The notes beneath the pieces are model-generated. The model made no database searches. It had not been told where the DNA came from and saw nothing but the letters and a program-made list of their open reading frames with translations. A stretch of DNA of 64,000 nt. It comes from Brachybacterium sp. YJGR34. Its GTDB lineage: Bacteria > Actinomycetota > Actinomycetes > Actinomycetales > Dermabacteraceae. How positions within the stretch are numbered: the first letter of the stretch is position 1; each line of letters starts with the position of its first letter. Made by a program: the position numbers and the translations under genes. This document shows positions 1-8,866 of the stretch, piece after piece. Location of the stretch: positions 1 to 64,000 of the forward strand of contig NZ_PNFB01000005.1 of the NCBI RefSeq assembly GCF_003347015.1. The letters are read 5' to 3'.

Positions 1-44
1 GTACTGCACTCGGGAGGGTGTGGGAGAGTAGGTCGCCGCCGGAC
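1..44 (+). rRNA. rrf: 5S ribosomal RNA, 3' end (partial)
   Basis: The first 44 bases match the conserved 3' part of actinobacterial 5S rRNA: the GGGAGAGTAGGTCGCCGCC segment that closes helix I is intact. The 5' part lies outside the window. It is directly followed by a strong intrinsic terminator, as expected for the last gene of an rrn operon (16S-23S-5S), so a ribosomal operon probably lies just upstream. The exact 3' end is set by analogy and may be off by one or two bases. Confidence 0.9.
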
Positions 45-53
45 ATCTTTCAC

Positions 54-119
54 GGGAGTGGAGGAGTGCTTGAACCCCCAGGTTGTCTGGGAGTGTTCGC
101 CTCCTCCACTCCCTTTTTT
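54..119 (+). terminator. rrn operon intrinsic terminator
   Basis: A perfect 13-bp stem (54-66 with 101-113, GGGAGTGGAGGAG / CTCCTCCACTCCC) encloses a 34-base loop that holds a second small CCCAG/CTGGG hairpin, and is followed by six T residues at 114-119. This is a textbook Rho-independent terminator just after the 5S rRNA and is the only one in the window with a clear T-tract. Confidence 0.95.
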
Positions 120-599
120 CATGCCCGGACACCGGCGTGGGCTTGTTCCCGGGAGGTCGGCACGCGGGCTGCGGCCGGGTGGGCGGTAGAGCTGGCCGGA
201 GGTGCGATGCGTGCGCTGCCAGGGGTTCGGTGCCCGGGGTCGGCTGCGGCGAGCGGGCGCTGGAGCTGTTCCGGGTACTGCCGCGCTCGCTTCCCCGCCC
301 GCCGGCCACGGAGATGCTGGGGCGTGAGGAGTGAATGGTCGCTCGAGGTCGCTGGACGTCCCACCGGACGGGAACCTCTCCCTCACCACCTGGACAGCAC
401 CGCACAGGGTGGTGATGGCCGCTCCAGGTGCCACCGGGCTGGGACCGAGACCTCTCTGCTGTCGGGTGAGCTCAGCTCAGCAGCAGTTCAGCACGGTGCA
501 GCGCGGTGACGGAAGCTCCGCCCCGGAACTGCGGTGCATCCCGACGAGGTGGTCGCCGGCCAGCGCTCGAGGGCGGTCGGGTCAGGTCCGCTCCAGCGC
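120..599. other. gene-poor spacer between rRNA operon and carotenoid operon
   Basis: Open frames exist here only because the DNA is GC-rich. None has a convincing start, Shine-Dalgarno sequence or recognisable protein motif. No tRNA, repeat or mobile element was recognised. It separates the plus-strand rRNA operon from the minus-strand end of the crt operon. Confidence 0.6.
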
Positions 600-617
600 G
601 AGGCGGGTCACCGCCTC
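600..617 (-). terminator. possible terminator of the carotenoid operon
   Basis: A perfect 7-bp stem GAGGCGG / CCGCCTC with a 4-base loop begins about 10 bases after the crtEb stop. There is no T-tract, which is common for hairpin terminators in high-GC actinobacteria, so termination is inferred from position. Confidence 0.4.
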
Positions 618-627
618 CGGTCCGGGC

Positions 628-1515
628 TCATCCCAGCAGCGCGTGCCAGAGCAGCAGCTGTGTCAACAGGAAGCCGCTGACGAGGTTGAGGACGAGGAAT
701 CGGCGCCACCCGTCCCGTGACCGCGCGGCCTCGGAGTCATCGAGCCCGCGATAGGGCCAGATGCTGACGATGTAAGGGACGACCAGGACGGCGCCGAGCA
801 GAGTCGGCCACGGCAGCGTGAGCATGACCAGGCCCGCGGCGGCGTACGCCCCGATCGCCAGGCGGACGGTCCGACGAGCCCCGAGCACGGTCGCGACGGA
901 GCCGATCCCGGCGGCGCGATCGGGCACGATGTCCTGCACAGCACCGAAGGCATGGGAGGCCATCGACCACAGGAAGAACGCCCCCAGCGCCCCGAGCGAG
1001 GTCACGGTGATCGGCGCACCGACGAGCGCGAGCCCCACGGCGGCCGGTCCCACGAAGTGCGTCGCCGAGGTGATCGAGTCGAGCACCGGACGCTCCTTGA
1101 GACGGACCCGGGGCGCCGAGTATCCGATCACCGCCGCCAGCACCACAGCCATCAGGAGGGAGGAGGCCCAGTTCCCGAGCACCACCAGGACGAGCGTGAA
1201 CGGGAGCGCGAGCAGCCCTGCCGCCCACAGGGTCACCGCGTGCCATCGTCGGTCCAGGACCACGCCCTCGACCCCGCCCTTGCGCGGGTTGCGCAGATCC
1301 GATTCATGGTCGAAGACGTCATTGACCCCGTACATCAGCAGGTTGTACGGGATGAGGAAGAACAGGGTGCCCACCAGCAACGTGGGGGTCAGACCTCCGC
1401 CGGCGAGCAACCATGCCGCGGCGAAGGGGTAGGCGGTGTTGATCCAGCTCAGCGGGCGTGAGGAGCCCACCAGCTGGCGCACCATACCGGGGGCATCGGC
1501 CACAGCGGTCATCAT
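628..1515 (-). CDS. crtEb: lycopene elongase / UbiA-type prenyltransferase
   Basis: The protein is 295 aa with several hydrophobic segments, of the UbiA superfamily. The first Asp-rich motif NDVFDHESD and the second, DIVPDRAAG, are both present; they bind the Mg-diphosphate of the prenyl donor. In Corynebacterium and Micrococcus, CrtEb/CrtE2 adds two C5 units from DMAPP to lycopene to give C50 flavuxanthin-type products, in the membrane. It is the last gene of the operon. The start at 1515 overlaps the crtYf stop by 4 bp (ATGA), with AAGGAG just upstream; a second ATG follows at 1512. The frame stays open upstream of 1515, but that stretch is the crtYf gene in another frame. Confidence 0.9.
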   Translation of the reverse strand: MMTAVADAPGMVRQLVGSSRPLSWINTAYPFAAAWLLAGGGLTPTLLVGTLFFLIPYNLLMYGVNDVFDHESDLRNPRKGGVEGVVLDRRWHAVTLWAAGLLALPFTLVLVVLGNWASSLLMAVVLAAVIGYSAPRVRLKERPVLDSITSATHFVGPAAVGLALVGAPITVTSLGALGAFFLWSMASHAFGAVQDIVPDRAAGIGSVATVLGARRTVRLAIGAYAAAGLVMLTLPWPTLLGAVLVVPYIVSIWPYRGLDDSEAARSRDGWRRFLVLNLVSGFLLTQLLLWHALLG

Positions 1516-1823
1516 CGCTCCTTCTCGGCTGGTGTCGCCAGCAGCCACAGCGCGGGCAGGAGGAGCCCGGCTGCGACGGGCCAGGCCAGATCCTCGACCG
1601 GGACCAGCCCGATCCTGACCCCGCTGAGCAGTGACGGCTCGTAGCGGAACAGGTCTGCCGCGATCATCAGGGAGTCGAAGACCAGGGTGAGCACGGTCAG
1701 TGAGCCCACGGTCAGCGCGGTGGCGGCCCACCAGCGTCGGCCGGGGCGGCGCAGGACCGCGACCAGCGCGATGAGCAGGAGGGGTGGCAGCAGGAACAGC
1801 GTGGCCAGCGCGGCATACGTCAT
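1512..1823 (-). CDS. crtYf: C50 carotenoid epsilon-cyclase subunit (lycopene cyclase domain)
   Basis: Small membrane protein of 103 aa with three hydrophobic helices, matching the heterodimeric CrtYe/CrtYf (CrtYg/CrtYh) cyclases that close the rings of C50 carotenoids such as decaprenoxanthin or sarcinaxanthin. It contains the LVFDSLMI and PVEDLAW segments typical of this family, and the partner subunit lies directly upstream. The ATG at 1823 overlaps the crtYe stop by 4 bp, so the two subunits are probably translationally coupled. Whether the rings are epsilon or gamma cannot be read from sequence. Confidence 0.85.
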   Translation of the reverse strand: MTYAALATLFLLPPLLLIALVAVLRRPGRRWWAATALTVGSLTVLTLVFDSLMIAADLFRYEPSLLSGVRIGLVPVEDLAWPVAAGLLLPALWLLATPAEKER

Positions 1824-2245
1824 GGTCCGGTCTCCGGGTCCATCGGGCGTCGGCCGTGTCGATCCGCGAGCGGTGCGGCGGGCGGCGCAGCGTCGGATCC
1901 TCTCCGCCGGATGTCTGCCCTCCCGGGGCACCGCCGTCGCAGCACCTCCTCCGCCAGTCCTCGCAGCACCAGGGTCGTGTACGAGAGGAAGGTGACGAAC
2001 ACGAGCTCCTCGAGAGGCAGCTCGGGGGCCAGCATGATGCCGGTCATCGCCTCGCTCCGGCCGGCCATGTAGTGGCCTGCGGAGATCGCCGCCAGATCCC
2101 AGAGCAGGAAGAAGCCCGCGCTCAGAGCGAGCACGAGGACGGCGCGCCGCGGAGCGCACCACAGCACGAGCCTGAAGCGACGATCCACCAGAGCCATGCC
2201 CGCGGCGGAGACCAGCAGGGAGATCAGGTACAGCAGCGAGGTCAC
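1820..2245 (-). CDS. crtYe: C50 carotenoid cyclase subunit (lycopene cyclase domain)
   Basis: A 141-aa protein with a GTG start that overlaps the crtI stop (GTGA). The N-terminal 100 residues hold three predicted membrane helices and the PELPLEELVF motif shared with CrtYe-type lycopene cyclase subunits; PxE(E/D) acidic residues are thought to be catalytic. The C-terminal 40 residues are Arg/Pro-rich and probably a cytoplasmic tail without known role. It acts with CrtYf as a membrane heterodimer on the product of CrtEb. Confidence 0.85.
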   Translation of the reverse strand: MTSLLYLISLLVSAAGMALVDRRFRLVLWCAPRRAVLVLALSAGFFLLWDLAAISAGHYMAGRSEAMTGIMLAPELPLEELVFVTFLSYTTLVLRGLAEEVLRRRCPGRADIRRRGSDAAPPAAPLADRHGRRPMDPETGP

Positions 2246-3906
2246 GGCACGACCACCGGGTCCGTCTCGGGCTCCGGGAGGGGAGCGCTCGAGCGATCGC
2301 CGCGCAGTCGCTTGGCGACCAGCTCCGCGCTGATCACGCACATCGGCAGACCCACCCCGGGGATCGTGCTGGAGCCGGCATAGAGCAGGCCGTCGACGTG
2401 GCGCGAGGCGTTGCCGGCGCGGAAGAAGGCGCTCTGGCCCGTGGTGTGTGCGGGGCCCAGCATGCTGCCGCGCCACGCCCCCAGGTCCTCGTGGAACTCC
2501 GCCGGGCCGATGGTGCGCCGCACGACGATGCGCTCGGCGAGGTCCGGCACCTCCGCCTCCGCGGCGATGCGCGCGATCGCCTCGTCCGCGATCCGTTCGA
2601 CCTGCGCGGCGCCGCCCCCGTCCAGGCCGCCGCGGCCCAGGCCGGGATCCGAGGGGACCGGGACCAGCACGAACAGGTTCTCGTGCCCGGCCGGTGCGAC
2701 GGCCGGATCGGTGGCGGAGGGGCGGCAGACGTACAGGGACGCGGGGGAGGGGACACGTCCCTCCGCGATCGCTCCGAAGTTCTCGTCCCAGTCGGCGGTG
2801 AAGAACAGGCTGTGGTGCGCGAGCTGCGGGAGCTCGCCGCGCACGCCCAGCAGCACGAGCACCGCCCCGGGCCCGCTGGTGCGTCGCGTCCACCAGGACT
2901 CCGGGAAGGTCTGCAGCTCGCGCGGGAGCATCGTCGTCTCGACCCGATGGAGATCCGCGGTCGCGACGACGGTGTCCGCCACCAGCGTGCGCTCGATGTC
3001 GTCGGACCCGCGCACGGCCACCCCGGTCGTGCGGGCGCGGTGTGTGCTCCGCCCTGGCAGGAGGCCCGCGGCGCGGTGGGTGGGCTCGGTGAGGATCCGC
3101 GTGGCCCGGGTGGAGGTGTGCAGGCGCACCCCCTGCTCTGCGGCGAGGCCCGCGATGACGTCGATGACGCGAGCGAAGCCGCCCTCGGGGTACTGCACGC
3201 CTCCTGTCAGGTCCAGTGCGCTCATCAGGTGATACATGCTCGGTGTCCGGTCCGGGGAGGAGCCGAGGAAGACCGCCGGGTAGCCCAGCACCTGCCGCAG
3301 GCGCGGGTCGCGGAAGCGGCGGCCCACGAAGTGCTCGAGCGACTCGGTGAGCAGTGCGAGCAGACGCGGCGCGCGGGCCAGCAGCTCGCGGTCGAGGAAG
3401 GGGCGGAGCGAGGTGAAGGAGGTGTACAGGAAGTGTTCGAGCGCCACGTCGTACGTGGTCTGCGCGGAATCGAGGTACCGGGCGAGTCGCAGGCCCGCGC
3501 CGGGCTCGATCGCCTCGAAGGCGTCGGCATTGCGTGCGGCGGAGGCCCGCACGTCCAGCGGCCGTCCGCGATGACCGTCGAAGAACACCCGGTAGCCGGG
3601 ATCCAGCCGACGCAGGTCCAGCTGCTCCGCGGAGGAGGTCCCCAGCAGGCGGAAGAAGTGGTCGAACACCTCGGGCATCAGGTACCAGGACGGCCCGGTG
3701 TCGAAGCGGAACCCGTCCCGCTCCCACCGCCCGGCCCGGCCGCCCAGCTCCGGACGGGCCTCGACCAGATCCACCCGGTGACCGTCCCGCGCCAGCAGCG
3801 CGGCGGTCGCGAGCCCCGAGATGCCACCGCCGATCACCACCACGGAGCGCGGGGCGGCGTCCTCCGGGCGCTCAGGGTCGACGGCCGGGCGCATCGCCGG
3901 GCTCAC
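2242..3906 (-). CDS. crtI: phytoene desaturase
   Basis: FAD-dependent desaturase of about 550 aa that converts phytoene to lycopene. The N-terminal dinucleotide fold VVVIGGGISGLATAALLA, the ELGGRAGRW segment and the C-terminal substrate/FAD region (SSTIPGVGLPMCVISAELVA) are all present, and the length is normal for bacterial CrtI. The GTG at 3906 overlaps the crtB stop by 4 bp like its neighbours; an ATG four codons later (3894) is an alternative start. It lies between crtB and the cyclase genes, as in other C50 clusters. Confidence 0.93.
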   Translation of the reverse strand: MSPAMRPAVDPERPEDAAPRSVVVIGGGISGLATAALLARDGHRVDLVEARPELGGRAGRWERDGFRFDTGPSWYLMPEVFDHFFRLLGTSSAEQLDLRRLDPGYRVFFDGHRGRPLDVRASAARNADAFEAIEPGAGLRLARYLDSAQTTYDVALEHFLYTSFTSLRPFLDRELLARAPRLLALLTESLEHFVGRRFRDPRLRQVLGYPAVFLGSSPDRTPSMYHLMSALDLTGGVQYPEGGFARVIDVIAGLAAEQGVRLHTSTRATRILTEPTHRAAGLLPGRSTHRARTTGVAVRGSDDIERTLVADTVVATADLHRVETTMLPRELQTFPESWWTRRTSGPGAVLVLLGVRGELPQLAHHSLFFTADWDENFGAIAEGRVPSPASLYVCRPSATDPAVAPAGHENLFVLVPVPSDPGLGRGGLDGGGAAQVERIADEAIARIAAEAEVPDLAERIVVRRTIGPAEFHEDLGAWRGSMLGPAHTTGQSAFFRAGNASRHVDGLLYAGSSTIPGVGLPMCVISAELVAKRLRGDRSSAPLPEPETDPVVVP

Positions 3907-4766
3907 GGGTGGACCCCGATCAGGGCGCGCGCGAGCACCAGCGCCTTCTCGTGGTCGGGCACCCGGACCCGGGAGCGGAGGATCTCCGACGCCGGTGTCG
4001 CTCGCAGCCGCCGAGACAGCGCGAGGTACAGCCCGTGGGCGGCGGCCACTGCGCGGCGGCTGCTCGGCGGCAGCTGGGGGATCGCCTCGGCCGCACGGCG
4101 CAGATCCGCATCGATCGCATCCAGCAGCAGGTCGCGCTGTGCGTCCGTGATGGCCGCGGGGTCGATCCCGGGGACGTACGAGCGGCCCAGACGGTCGCGG
4201 TCCTCGGCCAGGTCGCGCAGGAAGTTGACCTTCTGGAAGGCGGCTCCGAGGCACCGTGCGGGCTCCCGCAGCCGCTGGTAGGTCACCTCGTCGCCGCCGA
4301 CGAACACGCGCAGGCACATCAAGCCCACCACTTCGGCGGAGCCGTGGACGTAGGTCTGCAGGCTCTCGGCATCGTGCGCGGAGATCGTGAGGTCCGCTCG
4401 CATCGCGGCGAAGAACGGGTCGATGAGCTCGGGGCCGATGCCGAACCGGCGCGCGGTGAGGCCGAAGGAGTGCACCACCAGGTTGGTGCTGCGCCCGGTG
4501 CGCAGCGCCCGGCCGGTCTCCACCTCGAGCTCGTCCAGCAGCCGGGCCCGCTCGGCGTCGGGCAGGCAGGGATCGGGGTCGTCCACGACCTCGTCGGCGA
4601 TCCTCACCAGCGCATAGAGGTTCCGTACGTGGGTGCGTACCGGCTCCTCCAGAAACCGCGAGGCCCAGCCGAAGGACGTGGAGTAGCCGGCGATGACACA
4701 GCCCGCGCTGCGCTGGGCGACCCGGTCGTAGAGCGGCGCCGGATCCTCGGCCGCGAGCGCGTTCAT
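3903..4766 (-). CDS. crtB: phytoene synthase
   Basis: 287 aa, squalene/phytoene synthase family, condensing two geranylgeranyl diphosphates to phytoene. Both Asp-rich motifs are visible: DEVVDDPD near residue 60 and NFLRDLAEDRDRLGRSYVP around residues 180-200. It overlaps the TspO-like gene (ATGA) upstream and crtI (GTGA) downstream. Confidence 0.93.
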   Translation of the reverse strand: MNALAAEDPAPLYDRVAQRSAGCVIAGYSTSFGWASRFLEEPVRTHVRNLYALVRIADEVVDDPDPCLPDAERARLLDELEVETGRALRTGRSTNLVVHSFGLTARRFGIGPELIDPFFAAMRADLTISAHDAESLQTYVHGSAEVVGLMCLRVFVGGDEVTYQRLREPARCLGAAFQKVNFLRDLAEDRDRLGRSYVPGIDPAAITDAQRDLLLDAIDADLRRAAEAIPQLPPSSRRAVAAAHGLYLALSRRLRATPASEILRSRVRVPDHEKALVLARALIGVHP

Positions 4767-5554
4767 CGGGGCTCTCCGCGCTGGGCGCGGCGCGCCTGAG
4801 CGGTGATCGCGGCGAGGGCGATGAGCACGGCCGCGACCACGGCGGCGACGGCGGTGACGGGCGAGGAGGGAGCATCGGTCCAGCGGCCGACCGCGATCCA
4901 CCCGAGCCCCCAGATCATCGCCAGCGGTGCCGCGATCGGATGGCGGCCCGCGACGATGAGCGCGATCCCGATCACCGCCACGACCGCCAGCACGAGGACC
5001 GCGAACAGCGCCGGGACGCCGAACCCGGTGAACCCGGCGCCGAACAGGGCCGCGGCGACGTTCGCGCAGGTCGCGACGCTCACCCAGCCCAGGTACACCC
5101 CGAAGGTGCCGTCGACGACGACCTTCTCGAGGAGCCCCCGGGCGGGGCGGGCGGCGAGGCGCCGGAACAGGTCGGCCAGGACGGCGAGCAGGGCCAGGAT
5201 GACCAGCACGCTGAGCCACACCCAGCCGGCCTGGACCACGAGGATCCAGGCGGCGTTCAGCAGCAAGGAGGCGATCGCGTGCCCGGCGATGCGGCGCTCG
5301 TCGTCCGCATCCCACCACTGCCACAGCGCGTAGGCGCCGAGCCCGAGGTAGATGAGGGACCAGATCGAGAAGGCGGATCCAGCCGGGGCGAGATGGGTGG
5401 CGTCGGCGGAGAGCAGGCCCCCGGCGGCCTCGGAGATCGAGACCCCGCCGAAGGCCCCCACGCCGATCGCGGTGCCGACCATCGCCAGCACGAAGGCGAG
5501 GGACACCGCGAGGTGACGCAGAAGGGCGGTGGGGGTGGTGCGGTCGGTGCTCAT
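4763..5554 (-). CDS. TspO/MBR-like tryptophan-rich membrane protein
   Basis: 263 aa, with many hydrophobic segments and Trp-rich patches (SIWSLIYLGLGAYALWQWW, NAAWILVVQAGWVWLS). This fits the tryptophan-rich sensory protein family (TspO/peripheral benzodiazepine receptor-like), but it is much longer than classical 155-170-aa TspO and has extra helices at the C-terminus. TspO proteins bind tetrapyrroles and link to oxidative or light stress. Its role here is inferred only from position: it overlaps both the SDR gene and crtB by 4 bp, so it is a true member of the carotenoid operon. Confidence 0.7.
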   Translation of the reverse strand: MSTDRTTPTALLRHLAVSLAFVLAMVGTAIGVGAFGGVSISEAAGGLLSADATHLAPAGSAFSIWSLIYLGLGAYALWQWWDADDERRIAGHAIASLLLNAAWILVVQAGWVWLSVLVILALLAVLADLFRRLAARPARGLLEKVVVDGTFGVYLGWVSVATCANVAAALFGAGFTGFGVPALFAVLVLAVVAVIGIALIVAGRHPIAAPLAMIWGLGWIAVGRWTDAPSSPVTAVAAVVAAVLIALAAITAQARRAQRGEPR

Positions 5555-7116
5555 GAGTCCTCCTGGGTCGCGTCGATGCCGCCGCGGCGAGGGCGCACGG
5601 CCGGTGCGGCCGTCTCCGCCGAGCGGGCGATATTGCGCTGCATGCCGCCGAAGACGACCCCGTGGAACGGCCATACTGCCCACCAGTACAGATCCCCGGC
5701 CAGACCCCGGGGGTGGAAGACCGCCCGCTGGTGCAGCACGGAGCCGCCGTCACCGGCCTCCTCCACCCGCAGCTCCAGCCAGGCCCGTCCGGGCACGCGC
5801 ATCTCCGCGCGCAGCCGCAGCAGCCGGCCCGGCTCCAGCCGTTCCACGCGCCACCAGTCCACCGCCTCGCCCACGCTGAGGCGGTGCGGGTGACGCCGGC
5901 CGCGGCGCAGGCCCGGTCCGCCGACGAGGCGATCGAGGAGGCCGCGAACCCTCCAACCGAGCCGCCAGGAGTACCAGCCGTTCGTGCCGCCGATCCCTTC
6001 GATGACCGACCAGACGGTCGCCGGGGAGGCGTCGACGTGACGGCTGCGGGTGTCGAGCCGCGTGATGCCGCCGGCCCACTCGGGATCCTCCGGCAGCGGG
6101 GCGGACGGGGCGCGGGCCGGGAGCGCGGAATGCCAGGCGGTGGGGACGTCGAGGTCCCGCAGCCTGGTCAGGGCGAGCTCGATGGCGCGATCCGCACCGG
6201 TCAGGCCGCCGGCGGGGTCGGGGATCAGGGAGCGGACCGTGTCGTCCCGGGCGACGGACTCGTGGATCAGCGACTCCACGAGGGGACGTGCGATACCGGT
6301 CGGGACGGGCGTGACCAGCCCGATCCAGAGGCTCGCGAGCCGCGGGGTGAGCACCGGAACGGCGAGGATCCGGCGGGGGCGCAGCCCGGCGACGCGCGCG
6401 TAGGCGCGCAGGAGCCCGGCGTAGGTGATGACATCCGGCCCGGCGATGTCGAGGGTGCGGTCCTGATCGCCCTCGAGCCCGGCGGCGCCGACCAGGTAGT
6501 GCAGCACGTCGCGCACGGCGATCGGCTGCAGGCGGTTGTGGATCCAGCGCGGAGCGATCATCACCGGGAGCCGCTCGGCGAGATGGCGCATGATCTCGAA
6601 GGAGGCGCTGCCGGAGCCGAGGATCACCGCGGCCCGGAGCACCACGGTGGGCACGGTGGACGCCAGCAGGATGTCGGCGACCTCCTGGCGGGAGGCCATG
6701 TGCGCGGAGAGCTCCTCGTCCTCGGGGTGGAGACCGCCGAGGTAGACGATCCGGCGCACCCCGGCCCTCTCCGCCGCCCGGGCGAAGGCGAGCGCGCCGC
6801 GACGGTCGCGCGCGGCGAAGCGTCGGCCGCCTCCCATCCCGTGGATCAGGTAGTAGGCGACGTCGATGCCGGCCAGCGCCCGCTCCAGGCTCGCCGCCTC
6901 CTCCACATCCGCCTCGACGACCTCGATGTCCTCGCGCCAGGGGCGTGCGTCGAGCCCATCGGCGCGCCGAGCCATGGCGCGCACCGGCAGCCCGGCCGCC
7001 AACAGCTCCGGGATCAACCGACCGCCGATGTACCCGGTGGCGCCGGTGACGAGCACGCGGGCGGACTCGCGCGCCCGGTCGTCGGAGTGCGATGAGGTGC
7101 GGGTCGCCGGACTCAT
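5551..7116 (-). CDS. NAD(P)-binding epimerase-like protein with C-terminal DUF2867
   Basis: 521 aa in two parts. Residues 15-300 form an atypical SDR/NmrA-like Rossmann domain starting with VLVTGATGYIGGRLIPELL. The C-terminal part (about 340-500) matches the DUF2867 / SRPBCC-like module, including VIEGIGGTNGWYSWRLGWR and WWAVWPFHGVVFGGM. Homologues of this architecture occur with carotenoid or membrane-lipid genes in actinobacteria, but the substrate is unknown. Start chosen at the ATG that overlaps the crtE stop by 4 bp. It could modify a carotenoid or quinone; that is a guess from context. Confidence 0.75.
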   Translation of the reverse strand: MSPATRTSSHSDDRARESARVLVTGATGYIGGRLIPELLAAGLPVRAMARRADGLDARPWREDIEVVEADVEEAASLERALAGIDVAYYLIHGMGGGRRFAARDRRGALAFARAAERAGVRRIVYLGGLHPEDEELSAHMASRQEVADILLASTVPTVVLRAAVILGSGSASFEIMRHLAERLPVMIAPRWIHNRLQPIAVRDVLHYLVGAAGLEGDQDRTLDIAGPDVITYAGLLRAYARVAGLRPRRILAVPVLTPRLASLWIGLVTPVPTGIARPLVESLIHESVARDDTVRSLIPDPAGGLTGADRAIELALTRLRDLDVPTAWHSALPARAPSAPLPEDPEWAGGITRLDTRSRHVDASPATVWSVIEGIGGTNGWYSWRLGWRVRGLLDRLVGGPGLRRGRRHPHRLSVGEAVDWWRVERLEPGRLLRLRAEMRVPGRAWLELRVEEAGDGGSVLHQRAVFHPRGLAGDLYWWAVWPFHGVVFGGMQRNIARSAETAAPAVRPRRGGIDATQEDS

Positions 7117-8258
7117 GCGAGCTGACCTGCTCGATCGGGTTCCGGGGCGGCGGGGGCCGCCTCCGGGGCCGGGGACAGGGCGGACTCGGCAACGGCCAGG
7201 ATCTCCGTGGTGGTGGCGGTCAGCGCCTGCGTCAGGGCAGGGGGGAGCCGATGACGGGTGGCGGCCTCGATCGCGCTGCGGAGATGCCAGCATCCCAGGT
7301 CCTCTGTCCAGGCCCGCGAGCCGCTCTCGACCAGCAGGTCGCGGGCACGGCGCGCCCCCACCGCGTCGAGGTCCGCCCGACCGATGAGCGGTCGCAGCCG
7401 CGGCCAGACGGGCGTGCTGGAGGCGTGGGCGAGCAGCACCGTGCGCTTTCCCTCCCGCAGGTCTCCGAGGGCGCTCTTGCCGGTGCGCTGCTCGTCCCCG
7501 AAGATCCCCAGCAGGTCGTCGAACAGCTGGAAGCCGATGCCGAGCAGGCCACCGATCTCGTCGAGCGCGGTGAGCACCTCCTCCGAGGCGTCGGCGAGCA
7601 GCGCGCCGGCGTGGAGGGGGAGCTGGAAGGAGTACACGGCGGTCTTGAGCTCGGCGACCCGGAGAGCGTCGCGCAGCGGTGCGGAGGAGGGCGTGAGGTC
7701 CAGCTGCAGGCGCACGTCCGCGAGCTCACCGGCCGCCGAGGCGTGGACGGTGGTCTCGAGCAGGTCCAGGAGCCGGTCCACCACGGGCGGCGGGGCCTGG
7801 CAGCGGACGATGGCGCGTGCGGCGGCCAGCAGTCCCAGATCGCCGGCGAGGATCCCCGCCGCCTCGCCGTAGCGCTCGGCGCCGGCCGGGGAGGCGCCGT
7901 GGCACCGGGCGCGCTGGGCGAAGGCGCCGGAGAGGTTCGGCACGCCGCGGCGCATCCGGTCGCCGTCGATGACGTCGTCCTGGACCACGAACGCGGTGTG
8001 GAGGAGCTCGATCGCCGCGCCCACCTGGAACGCTGCGTTGTGCCGAACTCCTCCGAGGGCGTGGTGCGCGGCGATCAGCAGGGCGGGTCGGAACCGCTTG
8101 CCGCCCTCGGCCGAGCGGGCGAGGGCGGACCACAGCGCGCCATGGTCCTCGAGCGGGAGGATGCCGGGCGTCGTGGCACCGCCGCTCAGCAGCAGCCCGA
8201 GCTCCCGGTCGATCGCCCGACGGTCCTCTTCACTCACGAGGAGATCCCGGGCGCTCAT
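7113..8258 (-). CDS. crtE: geranylgeranyl diphosphate synthase
   Basis: 381 aa trans-prenyltransferase making C20-PP for CrtB. The first Asp-rich motif DDVIDGDRMRRG follows the LLHTAFVVQ helix; the second is FQLFDDLLGIFGDEQRTGKS, with the DDxxG variant common in actinobacterial CrtE. GGKRFRP, which binds IPP, is near residue 55. The Ala/Pro-rich C-terminal tail is extra. The ATG at 8258 overlaps the idi stop. Confidence 0.92.
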   Translation of the reverse strand: MSARDLLVSEEDRRAIDRELGLLLSGGATTPGILPLEDHGALWSALARSAEGGKRFRPALLIAAHHALGGVRHNAAFQVGAAIELLHTAFVVQDDVIDGDRMRRGVPNLSGAFAQRARCHGASPAGAERYGEAAGILAGDLGLLAAARAIVRCQAPPPVVDRLLDLLETTVHASAAGELADVRLQLDLTPSSAPLRDALRVAELKTAVYSFQLPLHAGALLADASEEVLTALDEIGGLLGIGFQLFDDLLGIFGDEQRTGKSALGDLREGKRTVLLAHASSTPVWPRLRPLIGRADLDAVGARRARDLLVESGSRAWTEDLGCWHLRSAIEAATRHRLPPALTQALTATTTEILAVAESALSPAPEAAPAAPEPDRAGQLA

Positions 8259-8851
8259 GGAGTGCTCCCGAGAGCGGCGGAGCGGAGCGCACCCGCGTCG
8301 GCGGGCGGGGCGGCGGGAGCCAGGTGGGCGCGCAGCGCGGGGATCTGGCGCACGGCCCATGGGCTGAGGGTCCAGGGAGCCAGCTCCGCCAGGTGGATGA
8401 GGTGCTCGGGGCGGACCCACCGCAGCTCCATCACCTCCGACGGGCGGGGGACGGGGGCGCTCGCGGCCTCGGCGACGAAGACCGGGCAGATCTCGTTCTC
8501 GACCACGCCGGAGGCGTCGACCGCGCGATAGCGGAAGTCGGGCAGCGCAGGGCGGAGGGCCTGGACCTCCATCCCCAGCTCGTGGCGCGCGTGGCGGGTC
8601 ACCGCCTCGGACAGCGCCTCGCCCTGGCGAGGATGGCCGCAGAAGGAGTTGGTCCACACGCCCGGCCAGGTGCGCTTGGTCAGTGCTCGCCGGGTCACCA
8701 GCACCGATCCGTCCTCGTGGAGGACGTAGCAGGAGAATCCCAGGTGCAGCGGGGTGTCGGTGGTGTGGACGGAGGCGCGCGGGGCTCGCCCCCGCACCTG
8801 TCCGTCGGCGTGCACCAGGAGGACATGGTCGCTGATGGCGGCGTCGGGCAT
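8255..8851 (-). CDS. idi: isopentenyl-diphosphate delta-isomerase, type I
   Basis: 198 aa Nudix-fold enzyme interconverting IPP and DMAPP. Visible motifs: WTNSFCGHPRQGE with the catalytic Cys, and ENEICPVF with the metal/acid-base Glu. It is the first gene of the nine-gene carotenoid operon and supplies DMAPP, needed both for CrtE and for CrtEb elongation. A good Shine-Dalgarno (GGAGGGG) lies 3-9 bases before the ATG. Confidence 0.93.
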   Translation of the reverse strand: MPDAAISDHVLLVHADGQVRGRAPRASVHTTDTPLHLGFSCYVLHEDGSVLVTRRALTKRTWPGVWTNSFCGHPRQGEALSEAVTRHARHELGMEVQALRPALPDFRYRAVDASGVVENEICPVFVAEAASAPVPRPSEVMELRWVRPEHLIHLAELAPWTLSPWAVRQIPALRAHLAPAAPPADAGALRSAALGSTP

Positions 8852-8866
8852 CGCCCCTCCTGAACT

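Noticed and set aside
1516-1731. N-terminal extension of crtEb
   Set aside because: The extra codons lie over crtYf in another frame, and the ATG at 1515 has a ribosome site and the 4-bp overlap typical of this operon.
2398-4281. Long plus-strand open frame (627 codons)
   Set aside because: It is antisense to crtI and crtB, which have complete family motifs. The frame lacks any motif and is open only because of high GC.
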